Source: Parascardovia denticolens DSM 10105 = JCM 12538 (lineage in GTDB: Bacteria > Actinomycetota > Actinomycetes > Actinomycetales > Bifidobacteriaceae). From it: a stretch of DNA of 64,000 nucleotides. Made by a program: the position numbers and the translations under genes. The stretch is from positions 1,054,001 to 1,118,000 of the forward strand of contig NZ_AP012333.1 of the NCBI RefSeq assembly GCF_001042675.1, given 5' to 3'. This document shows positions 19,403-28,323 of this stretch, piece after piece (within the stretch, counting starts at the first letter, position 1; each line of letters opens with the position of its first letter). The notes under the pieces are model-generated. The model worked only from the letters and a program-made list of their open reading frames with translations. It ran no database searches and was not told the DNA's origin.

Positions 19403-20770
19403 ATGGCGGATTCCGGCCAGAAAGTCGATACAGCTGCCGCTTTGCGCGATTTCGACGCCAAGCTCCCCTTCTGGAAGGGGATCCCCTTCGGCCTCCAACA
19501 CGTCATGGCCATGTTCGTGGCCAACTTGACCCCGCTTTTCCTCATCGCCGGCGTGGCGAAGATGAACACCCAGGAGCAGCAATGGCTCATCCAAGGTGGT
19601 CTCCTGGCCGCGGGTCTGGGAACCGCCCTCCAGCTTTTCCCTCTCTTCTGGGGGCGGATCGGTAGCCGCCTGCCTATGGTTGCCGGCATCTCCTTCACTT
19701 ATTTCGCTGCGGCCGCGGTCATAGCCAGCAAACAAGGCTACGGGGCCGTCATGGGGGCGGTCTTGGTCGGAGGCCTGTTCGAAGTCCTCCTTGGGCTCAC
19801 CGCCACCTGGTGGCGCAAGGCCATCTCCCCCATCGTCTCGGCGGTCGTGGTCACCTCCATCGGTTTCTCCCTGCTTTCGGTCGGGGCCAAATCCTTCGGG
19901 GGCGGGGACGGAGCCAAGGATTTCGGCAGCGGGCAGAACATCACCATCGCCACCGTCACCTTAATCTGCTGCCTGGGCTTCCAGTTCCTGGCCAAAGGCA
20001 CGGCCAAGCAGCTGTCCGTCCTCTTCGGCCTTGTCGTCGGCTATATCCTGGCCCTGATTCTGCATAAGGTCGACTTCTCCTCCTTCCATAACCTCAGCCC
20101 GGTCTCCCTGCCTCACTTCCTGCCTTTCAAACCGGTCTTCGACTGGGGCGCCATCATCTCCTTCGCCCTGCTCTACCTGGTATCGGCGGTGGAAGTCCTG
20201 GGAGACACCGCCGCCTTGACCGATGTCGGCTTCGACCGGGAGCCCACGTCCAAGGAGACGGCCGGGGCCATCGCCGGAGACGGTCTCATCTCTTCCATGG
20301 CTAGCCTGTTCGGCGTCATGCCCCTGACCTCTTTCGCCCAGAACATCGGTCTGGTCGCCATGACCAAGGTGGTCAACCGCCGGGCCATCCTTTCCGGAGC
20401 CGGGGTCTTGGTCTTAGCCAGCTTCTTCCCGCCCATCGCCGCCGTTTTCAACTCCCTGCCTCAAGCCGTCCTCGGAGGCTGCACCATCGTCATGTTCGGC
20501 AATATCGTGGTCTCCGGCTTCCAGATGATCGCCCGCGCCGGCTTCTCGGAACGGAACATCACCATCGTCGCCCTATCCCTGACCATGGGGATCGGCTTCA
20601 CCCAGGTCCCTGACATTTTCAAGTACGCCCCCTCCCTGATCCAGCAGATCTTCGGCAGCAACGCCATCGCCATCGCCTTCGTGGTAGCCTTGATCCTCTC
20701 CTGGGTCCTCCCCCGACAGAAAGAGGACGGAAGGAAAGGCGAAGACCGGAAAGAGGATGGCAAAGCGTAG
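19403..20770 (+). CDS. pbuX: Nucleobase:cation symporter-2 family purine permease (xanthine permease)
   Basis: Polytopic membrane transporter of the NCS2 family, 455 residues with about 12-14 hydrophobic segments. Family landmarks include GLQHVMAMF near residue 30, the QTGA-like region replaced here by FGVMPLTSFAQNIG, and the conserved VFGNIVVSG-type helix (MFGNIVVSGFQM). Pairing with xpt suggests xanthine as substrate, though uracil or other purines cannot be excluded from sequence. The ATG has GAGG eight bases upstream. The C terminus is a charged cytoplasmic tail (KEDGRKGEDRKEDGKA). Confidence 0.93.
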   Translation: MADSGQKVDTAAALRDFDAKLPFWKGIPFGLQHVMAMFVANLTPLFLIAGVAKMNTQEQQWLIQGGLLAAGLGTALQLFPLFWGRIGSRLPMVAGISFTYFAAAAVIASKQGYGAVMGAVLVGGLFEVLLGLTATWWRKAISPIVSAVVVTSIGFSLLSVGAKSFGGGDGAKDFGSGQNITIATVTLICCLGFQFLAKGTAKQLSVLFGLVVGYILALILHKVDFSSFHNLSPVSLPHFLPFKPVFDWGAIISFALLYLVSAVEVLGDTAALTDVGFDREPTSKETAGAIAGDGLISSMASLFGVMPLTSFAQNIGLVAMTKVVNRRAILSGAGVLVLASFFPPIAAVFNSLPQAVLGGCTIVMFGNIVVSGFQMIARAGFSERNITIVALSLTMGIGFTQVPDIFKYAPSLIQQIFGSNAIAIAFVVALILSWVLPRQKEDGRKGEDRKEDGKA

Positions 20771-21084
20771 AAGGGCATCAGGAATTGTCATTCTGAATAT
20801 GGATATCACCGTAAGTCGGATATCACCTATCATCGTAAGAAATTCACGGTGGGAATCGTCAGCTGAATCATTATGACTATGCACTATTGATATCGTCGAT
20901 ACCATTGTTAAATGGCATGCACGATACGCCCTCTTTCGGCCACCCATGTTACTCTTGTTTACGATTAAAAATAAGCGTTTAAAATCGGGAAGAGGTCACT
21001 AACTTACGTTTTACGATTTTGCTTTATGAATTCCGATTTATGATTTCCGATTTACCACTGCCGAAATGATGAAATGAGCGAAAA
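20771..21084. other. 314-base AT-rich intergenic region with short direct repeats
   Basis: No gene is supported. GC drops sharply relative to pbuX. Direct repeats seen: GGATATCACC at 20801-20810 and 20818-20827; TTCCGATTTA at 21031-21040 and 21045-21054; and several TTTACGATT words. The region presumably carries the promoter of the following transporter genes. A tiny reading frame at 20799-20876 has no convincing ribosome site. Confidence 0.6.
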
Positions 21085-21802
21085 ATGAGAACTCACCTGA
21101 GAGAACTCCTCACCCTGCGATCGTCATGGATCCTCCTCCTGCTCGCCTTCGCAAGCAAGATCTTGTCAGGCGTCGGGACCTTCCTTGGGGAAAAGACCGG
21201 AAGCCCGATTTCCCCCGACCTGGTCGCCGGAGACGACATGGCTCCTTTCTTCTTCGGGATTTTCGCCGCGATAGCCATTTCGGGTTATTTCTCGCATGGA
21301 ACCATGACTTACGATCTGCTCGCCAACCCGCGCAGGTGGAAGATACAAGTCTCCCGTATCGCTTCCCTCTGCCTCTTGTCTCTCGCCACGGCCGTCGTCG
21401 CAAGCTTGGCAAACTATGGGCTGGTCCAAATCCTCAATCTCGCTATGAACCGGCGGGCCTTGCAACCCTCCTTTTCCAGGCTCCTCTTGAGTTTCTTCCT
21501 CCTGCTCATGTCATCCCTCATCTATTGTTTGATAGGTTCCGGAATCGGTTTTCTTTTGACGACCACAGCCGCAAGCATCTTCGCTTATCTTGGGATCATG
21601 TGGGGGAATCCCCGTATTATCCATGATTTCGGGCGTCTTCAGTTCCTCCCTCATGCAGAAGACGCTGACGGCCACCCCGGCCTACGTGACCGTGCATCTA
21701 GCGCCAAGCGATAAGTGGGCGACGAGCCTGCTCATCCTCTTCCTCTGGGGACTCGCCTGCCAAGTCGCCGGCACTGTGCGTTTCAGGAGGTATAAAGCAT
21801 GA
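21085..21802 (+). pseudogene. ABC transporter permease, frameshifted
   Basis: An ABC-2 type membrane permease of about 238 residues with six hydrophobic segments, partner of the next ATP-binding gene. The first frame runs to about residue 173 (FAYLGIMWGN) and then reads nonsense to a stop at 21714. Removing one G from the G5 run at 21602-21606 restores MWGIPVLSMISGVF and a final membrane segment (LLILFLWGLACQVAG) ending at 21802, where the stop overlaps the ATG of the ATP-binding gene as ATGA. That overlap shows which frame is original. Either the gene is inactivated, or the run slips, or there is a sequencing error. The truncated product would lack the last membrane segment. Confidence 0.8.
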
Positions 21803-22728
21803 CCATGACTTTGAATGTATCGAATGTCGGAAAATCCTATGGGAAAAGGAAGGTCTTGGACTCCATCTCCTTCAGCGTTCGTCCCGGCCAGATCGTCGGT
21901 TTGCTTGGTCCGAATGGAGCCGGCAAAAGCACCCTGCTGAACATCATCTGCTCCCTTCTGAAGGCGGATCACGGGCAGGTGACTTTCAACGGGCAGGCTT
22001 ATCGTGATTTACCTCAGCCCGTGACGACTGTGGGGACCATGCTGAACCCCGAGTGGCTAGACACCCGTCTCAGCTGCCATGACCTGCTTCTCCTCCATGC
22101 CTCCCGCCTCCACCTTCCCGTTCCGCAAAGGTCGACTCATACGATCCTGAAAAAGGTCTCCCTGGATAAAAGCGCGGACCGGAAGGTATCCCAACTCTCC
22201 TTGGGAATGAGACAACGCCTCGCCCTGGGATTGGCCCTCCTGGCCGACCCGGATCTGCTCATCCTCGATGAGCCAATCAATGGCTTGGACGCCGATGGAG
22301 TCGCCTGGATGCGCGATTCCCTCATTTCCTTTGCCCAAGCCGGCAAGACTGTCCTTTTATCTTCCCATCTGATGAGCGAGATGGAGATCACAGCCAGCCA
22401 TGTAGCGATCCTGAATCAAGGTCGGATCCAGAAATTCGATTCCTTGCAAAACCTGCAGAATTCCCGCGCTACGGTTTTCACCACGGTTTCAGACCCCAGC
22501 CGCCTCCTCGCCCTTCTGGCGGATAAAAAAATCGAAGCCCAGCCTTACCAGCTGGGGAAGAACCAACCAAACGATTTCACCTTCATCTGCAAGCAAACCC
22601 AGCCCGAGGACATCTTCGCCTATGCGGAGCAAGCTGGAGCTCCTCTTCGATATCTGGCCTTGGAGCATGCATCCTTGGAATCGATTTATTTCGAGCTGCT
22701 GAACAGAAGCACCGCGGAGGAAGGGTGA
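21799..22728 (+). CDS. ABC transporter ATP-binding protein
   Basis: Nucleotide-binding subunit, 309 residues. Walker A is GPNGAGKST (about 37-45), the signature is LSLGMRQRL, Walker B is LLILDEPINGLD and the switch histidine lies in LLSSHLMSEME. The long C-terminal region after the ATPase is typical of the DrrA/BcrA group exporting peptides or drugs. It overlaps the broken permease by four bases and the next PH-domain gene by GTGA, so all are one operon. Without a functional permease the transporter may be dead. Substrate unknown; bacitracin- or bacteriocin-type resistance is only a guess from the family. Confidence 0.9.
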   Translation: MTMTLNVSNVGKSYGKRKVLDSISFSVRPGQIVGLLGPNGAGKSTLLNIICSLLKADHGQVTFNGQAYRDLPQPVTTVGTMLNPEWLDTRLSCHDLLLLHASRLHLPVPQRSTHTILKKVSLDKSADRKVSQLSLGMRQRLALGLALLADPDLLILDEPINGLDADGVAWMRDSLISFAQAGKTVLLSSHLMSEMEITASHVAILNQGRIQKFDSLQNLQNSRATVFTTVSDPSRLLALLADKKIEAQPYQLGKNQPNDFTFICKQTQPEDIFAYAEQAGAPLRYLALEHASLESIYFELLNRSTAEEG

Positions 22729-23258
22729 CCGGTAAAATGGCCGAACATATGTCGGAGACGTCTGGCATCTTCGCATCAATCAAACTTCAGGACTCCCCTG
22801 TCTTCAGATTTCCGAGGAATGGAAGAGTACGCCTTTCGCTTGAATCGGTGCTCTTCGCCCTGGTCATCCTCGTCGTCATCACCCTTGTCCGTTTTCGCTG
22901 GTTCCCTTCCACGGACCTAGCGGCCTTAAGCCCCTGGTTCATCGTGGTTTTCCTGCTGACCCTCTATGACTTGTTCTACCTGATTCCTCGCCGGATTTTA
23001 TTCACTTTCATCTCCATTACGGATGATTCATTGACTGTTCATGAAGGGAAATTTTTCGAGAGGCTGAAAATGATTCCCATTAATCGCATCACGCTCATCG
23101 AAAAATCGAATGGCCCTCTTTCCAGACTATTCCACCAGGAAAAATTGAAAATCACTTCAACAACAGAAGAAGTATCATTGCCCTATCTAAGTATCGATGA
23201 TGCCGATCGACTCACTTCTTTGATCATTACAAAAAACAGTCGTATAAGGAACGTCTGA
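22725..23258 (+). CDS. Membrane-bound bacterial PH-domain protein (YdbS-like)
   Basis: 177 residues: two adjacent membrane segments (about 38-58 and 66-90) followed by a bacterial PH-like domain (bPH2/DUF304) with RILFTFISITDDSLTV and MIPINRITLIEK, the segment that places such proteins in the YdbS family. The start is GTG overlapping the preceding stop as GTGA. It pairs with the larger YdbT-like gene four bases downstream, as ydbS-ydbT does in Bacillus, where the pair has been linked to resistance to certain antimicrobial peptides. That role here is inference. Confidence 0.82.
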   Translation: MTGKMAEHMSETSGIFASIKLQDSPVFRFPRNGRVRLSLESVLFALVILVVITLVRFRWFPSTDLAALSPWFIVVFLLTLYDLFYLIPRRILFTFISITDDSLTVHEGKFFERLKMIPINRITLIEKSNGPLSRLFHQEKLKITSTTEEVSLPYLSIDDADRLTSLIITKNSRIRNV

Positions 23259-23261
23259 CCT

Positions 23262-24829
23262 GTGGAAAAATTCAGCCCTTTTCTGATATTAAGCAGGCTC
23301 TGGCATCATGCCTTCTCGTCTGCGACCGCCATCGCCGGACTGATGGCGAGCATCCTGGCTTTTCATGGTACCGCTCGTGTCGTTTTGGAAGTCATCTCGC
23401 TCTACTACCTCTTCACTCGGTTTTATCTCCTCTTCTATGATTGGCTGACGACGCGATATCAGGTGACGGATACCGGTCTCGTTCTACGCAAAGGTTTCAT
23501 CACACAACGGCAAATCCAGGTTGCATGGAAGGACATCAAGTTCGTTTCCGAATCAGCGGATCCCATTCTTCAATGGAAACACCTATCAAGCGCGACTCTT
23601 TCGCAAATGACGGATTCAACCGGGGAAATCAAACTTTATGCCATACCACATACTCAATTGGAACGAATAAAGAAATTGATCGGCGAATCCGTTTCTTCCG
23701 TTTCTTCCAAGGCAATGAATCTTGGTAAAGGCGAGAATCGACCGAGAACGGAAGCAGCGTCGAACGGTTCGAAGGCTCTTCCATCTCAAGATTCCTTCGT
23801 CGAATCATCCATGGTTGAGGACAGCGCAAAAGCTAAGGCAAAGTCTCAACGGATTACCCGTAAACTGAGACTCAGGGATTATTTCCTCATCGGATTCACC
23901 TATGCGCAATTTATAATTCTTATACCAACCCTTTTCCCTATTGCAAGGACGATTATTTTTCGGCAAAAATATGATACAGATATCATACATCAGCTGAATT
24001 TCTTCACATCGATTCCGACAAACGAAAAGATCGCCATCATCGTCATGACGATTCTCCTCGGCCTCGGCTATGGAACTTTCCTTTCCTGGATTAAATATTC
24101 AAGGATTGAAGTTCGACTTCTCGCCACCGGATACTCTTATACCGCCGGCCTCATTGAAAAGAAAGAATATTTCATTCCCTCTTCCAGTATTGATTCCATT
24201 ATGATTTCGCAAAACATCCTGATGCGCCTGACTGGACGTTATCAATTATCGGTGATGGCTGGAGGAAATCATGAAGAAAAAAGCAATTATTGCCTCATGC
24301 CTTTGGAAAGCGCCGAGACCATACGAAGATTTCTGGGAACGATTCCTTCTTCGGCGACGATGGCCCACGTCTTTGATAAACAAAAAACCAAAGGAACCCT
24401 CTCGCCATTCCCCTGGCGATCATCATCACCGGAATCCTGTCCGTGCTCTTTCTTATCTACTTCTTCAGGGAATTCTGGATGGTAGTTGCCCTTCTTGGCC
24501 TCGTTTTCCTTTACCTCTGCATAAACCGTCTTTCTTTACAGTACGGATTGGTCAATGTGGATAACCCGAATTTTTGTTATATCGCTCAAGGCTGGGTCAA
24601 CAGGAAATACCATTTCCTATCTGTGAACGAAATACATAGTACAAGGATTTCCACCATCGGCTGGGGAGAGCATAAACCACTTCTTCTGACGATATGCCTC
24701 AAATCAAGCCATACGCGTCGTTTCCATGTTATCTCATTTTCACAAAGCAAAACGAAAAGCATCTTATCGATCATCAGTGCATTCATGGATGCATCCCGCG
24801 CGGATTTCACTGGAAAAAATCCATATTAG
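23262..24829 (+). pseudogene. YdbT-like PH-domain membrane protein, frameshifted
   Basis: Intact, this would be about 522 residues with repeated bPH2/DUF304 modules and several membrane segments. The first frame, from the GTG at 23262, stops at 24485 after an unrelated tail; the remaining module (IYFFREFWMVVALLGLVFLYL through NPY) continues in another frame to 24829. Adding one A to the A6 run at 24382-24387 joins them as DKQKNQRNPLAIPLAIIITG, a sensible loop-to-membrane transition. So the likely lesion is loss of one A. Slippage on the A run is possible but not in the classical -1 heptamer register. It ends overlapping the convergent LuxR gene by 23 bases. Confidence 0.78.
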
Positions 24830-25535
24830 ATTTATACCAATTCGCGACCACTTCCGTCCTGTTTTTCATGTCGAGCTTTTTAAGCATTCGGCTGATGGAA
24901 GACCGAACCGATGAATTCTCCATCACCAGCTTCTCCGCGATTTCTTTGTTCGTCAAACCTTCCGCCAATAGTTTCGCGATTCTTTTCTCACTCTCCGTCA
25001 GCGTTTCGAATTGACGTCTTATGGACAGATCATCATAATCAGGGTCATTAAGCCGAACGCCGTGGGACGACAAAAGGTGACTGACAATTTGAGGAGAAAA
25101 ATACATTCCGAATCTTCTCAGATTCCAGATTGCAGCATGAATCGTGCAAGCGCTTACATTCTCCATAAGGATTCCTCGTATCCCCAGGGACAGGGCAGAA
25201 ACAACCAAATTTTGGTTGAAAGACCTCATGACAAGGAGCAGATCCACCGCGAATCCATGGGAACCGCCGAATAAATCGATGGACCGTTTCAGCTCCTCAT
25301 AAGACAGCTGGGTCCCTCCAAGCAAAACCATATCGAAATCCTCGAATGGCGTTGACCGACACCACTCGATAGCCTCTTGAACCGTTGAAGCTACATGGAG
25401 AAGGCTTATATTACGACTTACTTGTAAAGCCTCACGTAAAGCAGCTCTCATCCGATTATCATATTCAACAGCGATGAGGGACACTTCCATTTTCTCCGTC
25501 ACTGATTCCGCTTTGCTCCCCTTAATTCCATGCAA
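24807..25535 (-). CDS. LuxR/NarL-family regulator with degenerate receiver domain
   Basis: The C-terminal 65 residues form a LuxR helix-turn-helix: LTESEKRIAKLLAEGLTNKEIAEKL then SSVRSSISRMLKKLDMKNRTEVV. The N-terminal half has the length and strand pattern of a response-regulator receiver, but the usual phospho-aspartate strand reads DMVLLGGTQLS, with Gly in place of Asp, so phosphorylation is unlikely. No histidine kinase gene is adjacent. Start choice: TTG at 25535 has GAGGAGG seven bases upstream; ATG at 25490 matches the domain start but has GGAG only three bases away. It is convergent with the ABC/PH operon and may regulate it. Confidence 0.82.
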   Translation of the reverse strand: MHGIKGSKAESVTEKMEVSLIAVEYDNRMRAALREALQVSRNISLLHVASTVQEAIEWCRSTPFEDFDMVLLGGTQLSYEELKRSIDLFGGSHGFAVDLLLVMRSFNQNLVVSALSLGIRGILMENVSACTIHAAIWNLRRFGMYFSPQIVSHLLSSHGVRLNDPDYDDLSIRRQFETLTESEKRIAKLLAEGLTNKEIAEKLVMENSSVRSSISRMLKKLDMKNRTEVVANWYKSNMDFFQ

Positions 25536-25625
25536 AGCCGCGCCTCCTCTCCGCAAAGTCCGTTTGTTACATCACAAATTTCCTTCTACATTGTGCTCCC
25601 CCCCGACTTTTTACTCACAGAATGA

Positions 25626-25665
25626 TCAGGGGGAATCCCTGGCTGCTGACAAGGACTCCCCCTGA
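25626..25665. repeat. Inverted repeat between the LuxR gene and the NADH oxidase gene
   Basis: A 13-base stem with one mismatch (TCAGGGGGAATCC against GGACTCCCCCTGA) and a 14-base loop. It lies downstream of the oxidase gene and upstream of the LuxR gene. No clear U-run follows, so terminator or operator cannot be told apart. Confidence 0.45.
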
Positions 25666-25717
25666 GACGGACTCCATCCGCCCCCCTGCTTTTCAGCGTT
25701 GAACTTTCAAAAAGGCG

Positions 25718-27064
25718 TTAAAGGGCCTTCAACGCAGCCATGGTAATGTAGTTATACGGCTGATTGAAATGAGGCATGAAGAAGAAGTCACAGAGAGCTA
25801 TGCGTTCGATGGTCACCTTCTCCTGTATGGCCAAAGAGAACATATGGATGGTGGCGGACATATCGTATTCACCCATGAGCTGGGCGCCGATCACCTGATG
25901 GTTGTCTTCGCGGTAAACGATACGGATCCGGATGGTGGGGTTCGGCCCCGCCTCGTCCATGAAAGCCGGCTTCTGCCGGTCCTCGAATTCCGTCATTCGG
26001 GCCAGGATTCCGCTCTGGGCCGCCGTCTCCACGGTCTGCCCCGTGCATACCATGCGCAGGCCGTAAAGGCACAAGGCGGAAGATCCCTGAACCCCCAAAG
26101 ACTCGACAGGGCGGCCGGCCACGTTCATCCCCGCGATGAGACCGGAACGGACTGCGTTCGTGGCCAGGGCGATGTAGGAAGTCGCCTGCACCGAATTGTC
26201 GTAAACGGTAGAGCAGTCGCCGACAGCATAGACGTCGGGCAGGCTGGTGCGTTGGTGCTTATCCACCAGGATGGCTCCGTTACGGAAACGGGTCAAATCC
26301 TTCCCGGCCAAAGAGGAATTCGGACGGAAGCCAATGCACATGACTACTAAATCGGTCTGATAGCTGCCTTTATCGGTTATCACGGTCTTCACCCGGTCGG
26401 TCCCCTCGAAGCGCTCGACCTTCTCCCCCAGGGCGAGCTTGATTCCATGCTCCCGCAGCCGAGCGGCCATGACGTCAGAGAAATCCCGGTCGAAATGGGT
26501 GCCGAGAATCCTGTCCAAGGCGTCGATGAGAGTGACCTCCTTCCCCACCCGTTGGTAGGCCTCAGCCAGTTCGGCACCTATATATCCGGCTCCCACGATG
26601 GTCACTTTGGTGATGGACCCGTCCTCTTTAATCTGTCTGACGGCCTTGCTGGCGTCCTGGAAGATCTTGGCGCGCTGTATATAAGGAAGGTCTATGCCTG
26701 GTATGCGGGGGATGATGGGCGAGGAACCTGTGGAAAGAATCAGTTTATCATAGGATTCCTCCCCTTCGAGTCCATCCTTGTCCCGGAAATGGATCTTCTT
26801 GCCCCGGTAGTCCACTGAAGTTACTTCAGCCTCCAGATGGACGTGGGCCCCGGCCTCTTCGAGTTTCTCCCTGCTGGAGTAGAACAGCCCTTCCCCATGG
26901 CTGATCTGGCCGCCTATCCACAGGGCCATCCCACAACCCAGGAAACTGATATTGCTGTTCTTGTCGAAAACATGCACGTCAGCTTCAGGGTCCAGAGCCA
27001 GCACTTGGTTCGTTGCGGCGGTTCCGGCGTGGTTCGCTCCGACGATGATCACTTTTTGTCCCAT
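25718..27064 (-). CDS. nox: NADH oxidase / CoA-disulfide reductase family flavoprotein
   Basis: FAD-dependent pyridine-nucleotide oxidoreductase, 448 residues. It has the FAD Rossmann motif VGANHAG (8-14), the redox cysteine in SFLGCGMAL (Cys44), the NADH motif VGAGYIGAELAEA and the second FAD motif DVYAVGDCSTVYD, with a C-terminal dimerisation domain. The single cysteine near residue 44 is typical of water-forming Nox enzymes, which remove oxygen in anaerobes; CoA-disulfide reductase is the alternative. The open frame extends upstream to 27214, but GGAGGA directly before the ATG at 27064 and the family N terminus set the start there. Confidence 0.9.
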   Translation of the reverse strand: MGQKVIIVGANHAGTAATNQVLALDPEADVHVFDKNSNISFLGCGMALWIGGQISHGEGLFYSSREKLEEAGAHVHLEAEVTSVDYRGKKIHFRDKDGLEGEESYDKLILSTGSSPIIPRIPGIDLPYIQRAKIFQDASKAVRQIKEDGSITKVTIVGAGYIGAELAEAYQRVGKEVTLIDALDRILGTHFDRDFSDVMAARLREHGIKLALGEKVERFEGTDRVKTVITDKGSYQTDLVVMCIGFRPNSSLAGKDLTRFRNGAILVDKHQRTSLPDVYAVGDCSTVYDNSVQATSYIALATNAVRSGLIAGMNVAGRPVESLGVQGSSALCLYGLRMVCTGQTVETAAQSGILARMTEFEDRQKPAFMDEAGPNPTIRIRIVYREDNHQVIGAQLMGEYDMSATIHMFSLAIQEKVTIERIALCDFFFMPHFNQPYNYITMAALKAL

Positions 27065-27291
27065 GACTCCTCCTTTGGATGAGGGATTCAGTCCTATCTT
27101 AGCGAAGCCAGAGGCTATGGTTTTATGCTGCCAGCAGGAATCCCGCGCAGGACCAACCCTCGGATCCCCACCGCTTCCTACCCTTTTCCCTGGCTTTCCG
27201 ATGGTCGCTTCCATGCGTGCATCGATTCACCGGACTATCCGGGGGTCCATCAACCTCTTTCGCCGGGGCTTCCTCCCGTCTTATCAGGGTT

Positions 27292-28200
27292 TCATCCCAC
27301 ATGACGGCGGAAGAACTCCATCTCCTCCTTATTGCATTCCAGCGCGGTTTTGTTGCGAACATCACAGTGGAAAACATGCCCTTGAGGGTTCTTCTCATCC
27401 CCGTAGGAATGGAACTCATGCCTGATCCCTTTGGCTAGGAGGAAGCCGTCCAGACGGACGGTGCAATCACGGATGAAATCCTGGTTGGAAGTCATGAGGA
27501 AAAGCGGAGGCAGCCGCTTGGTCATGTACTTCTCCGTCTCCATCAGGTCTTTCTTCTCTTTGACGACGTCGGCGGTGAAGTAGGCGTCGATCCCGTTGGA
27601 GATCATGCCCTTCGCGGTGATGAAGGAGGCCCCGCAATTGATGGCTGCGGCCCGCACGGTCAGATCCGGCCTCTCGTAGCCGAATTTGGCCCGATAGTCA
27701 GGGTTGGTCAGGATGGTCAGGTATTGGTCGGCCATCTGACCGCCGGCGCTGTCCCCGACGACGAAAACGTTGCTTGCATCTAGGTTGTATTCGCCCACAT
27801 GGTCGGCGACCCAATGGAAGACCAAGTTCACATCGTCCATCTCCCCGGGGAATTCCACCTGCGGGGGCAGGCGGTAGGTGAAATTGACCACGGCGAAACC
27901 GTAAGTGGCCAGATGGAGGCAGTAGAACTGATAGGTCTCCTTGGACCCGTAGATCCATCCGCCGCCATGGATGTTGATGATGACCGGAACCGGATCGTCG
28001 CTTTTATCCGCCGTCCGATCGGAAGGCATGGAGATGTCGAGCAGATTGCCCGGCTTCTTGGCCGGGCCGTAAACGATGTCGTTGAAACGGGTGATGCCTT
28101 CCAGATCCGTGGGAAGACCGGCGTCGCGTTTATCGTCGTTGGACTTGGCCGACATGGCGAAGGCCTTGGCCGCCAAAAGGGACTTGAGTGTCGCTGTCAT
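27292..28200 (-). CDS. Alpha/beta hydrolase (HSL-family esterase)
   Basis: 302 residues. The oxyanion-hole motif HGGGW and the nucleophile elbow GDSAGG are both present, as in hormone-sensitive-lipase type esterases; the catalytic acid and histidine lie in the C-terminal part (DFIRDC, GHVFHCD). No signal peptide is seen, so it is cytoplasmic. Substrate is unknown, probably short acyl esters. AAAGGAG five bases before the ATG at 28200 rejects the longer frame to 28260. It lies downstream of the defence helicase gene with 123 bases between, and is not an expected component of that system. Confidence 0.88.
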   Translation of the reverse strand: MTATLKSLLAAKAFAMSAKSNDDKRDAGLPTDLEGITRFNDIVYGPAKKPGNLLDISMPSDRTADKSDDPVPVIINIHGGGWIYGSKETYQFYCLHLATYGFAVVNFTYRLPPQVEFPGEMDDVNLVFHWVADHVGEYNLDASNVFVVGDSAGGQMADQYLTILTNPDYRAKFGYERPDLTVRAAAINCGASFITAKGMISNGIDAYFTADVVKEKKDLMETEKYMTKRLPPLFLMTSNQDFIRDCTVRLDGFLLAKGIRHEFHSYGDEKNPQGHVFHCDVRNKTALECNKEEMEFFRRHVG

Positions 28201-28323
28201 TGATGCTCCTTTGCCTGGGACCGCTTGTGCGCCCGCGAATCGTCCATGCGGATCGTCCACATGGACCGTCCGCGCGGATCTTATGGATCCGCGAACCCTC
28301 TGGGCCCATTATAGGCCCAATGG

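Noticed and set aside
20799-20876. A 25-codon reading frame before the ABC operon, considered as a peptide precursor
   Set aside because: No ribosome site at a sensible distance, no leader/core pattern and no modification enzyme nearby.
24381-24390. Programmed -1 frameshift site in the YdbT-like gene
   Set aside because: The A6C heptamer is not in the X-XXY-YYZ register of the zero frame and no clear downstream structure was seen; simple base loss is the easier explanation.
25626-25665. Terminator of the NADH oxidase gene
   Set aside because: The stem is good but there is no U-run next to it on either strand, so it is listed only as an inverted repeat.
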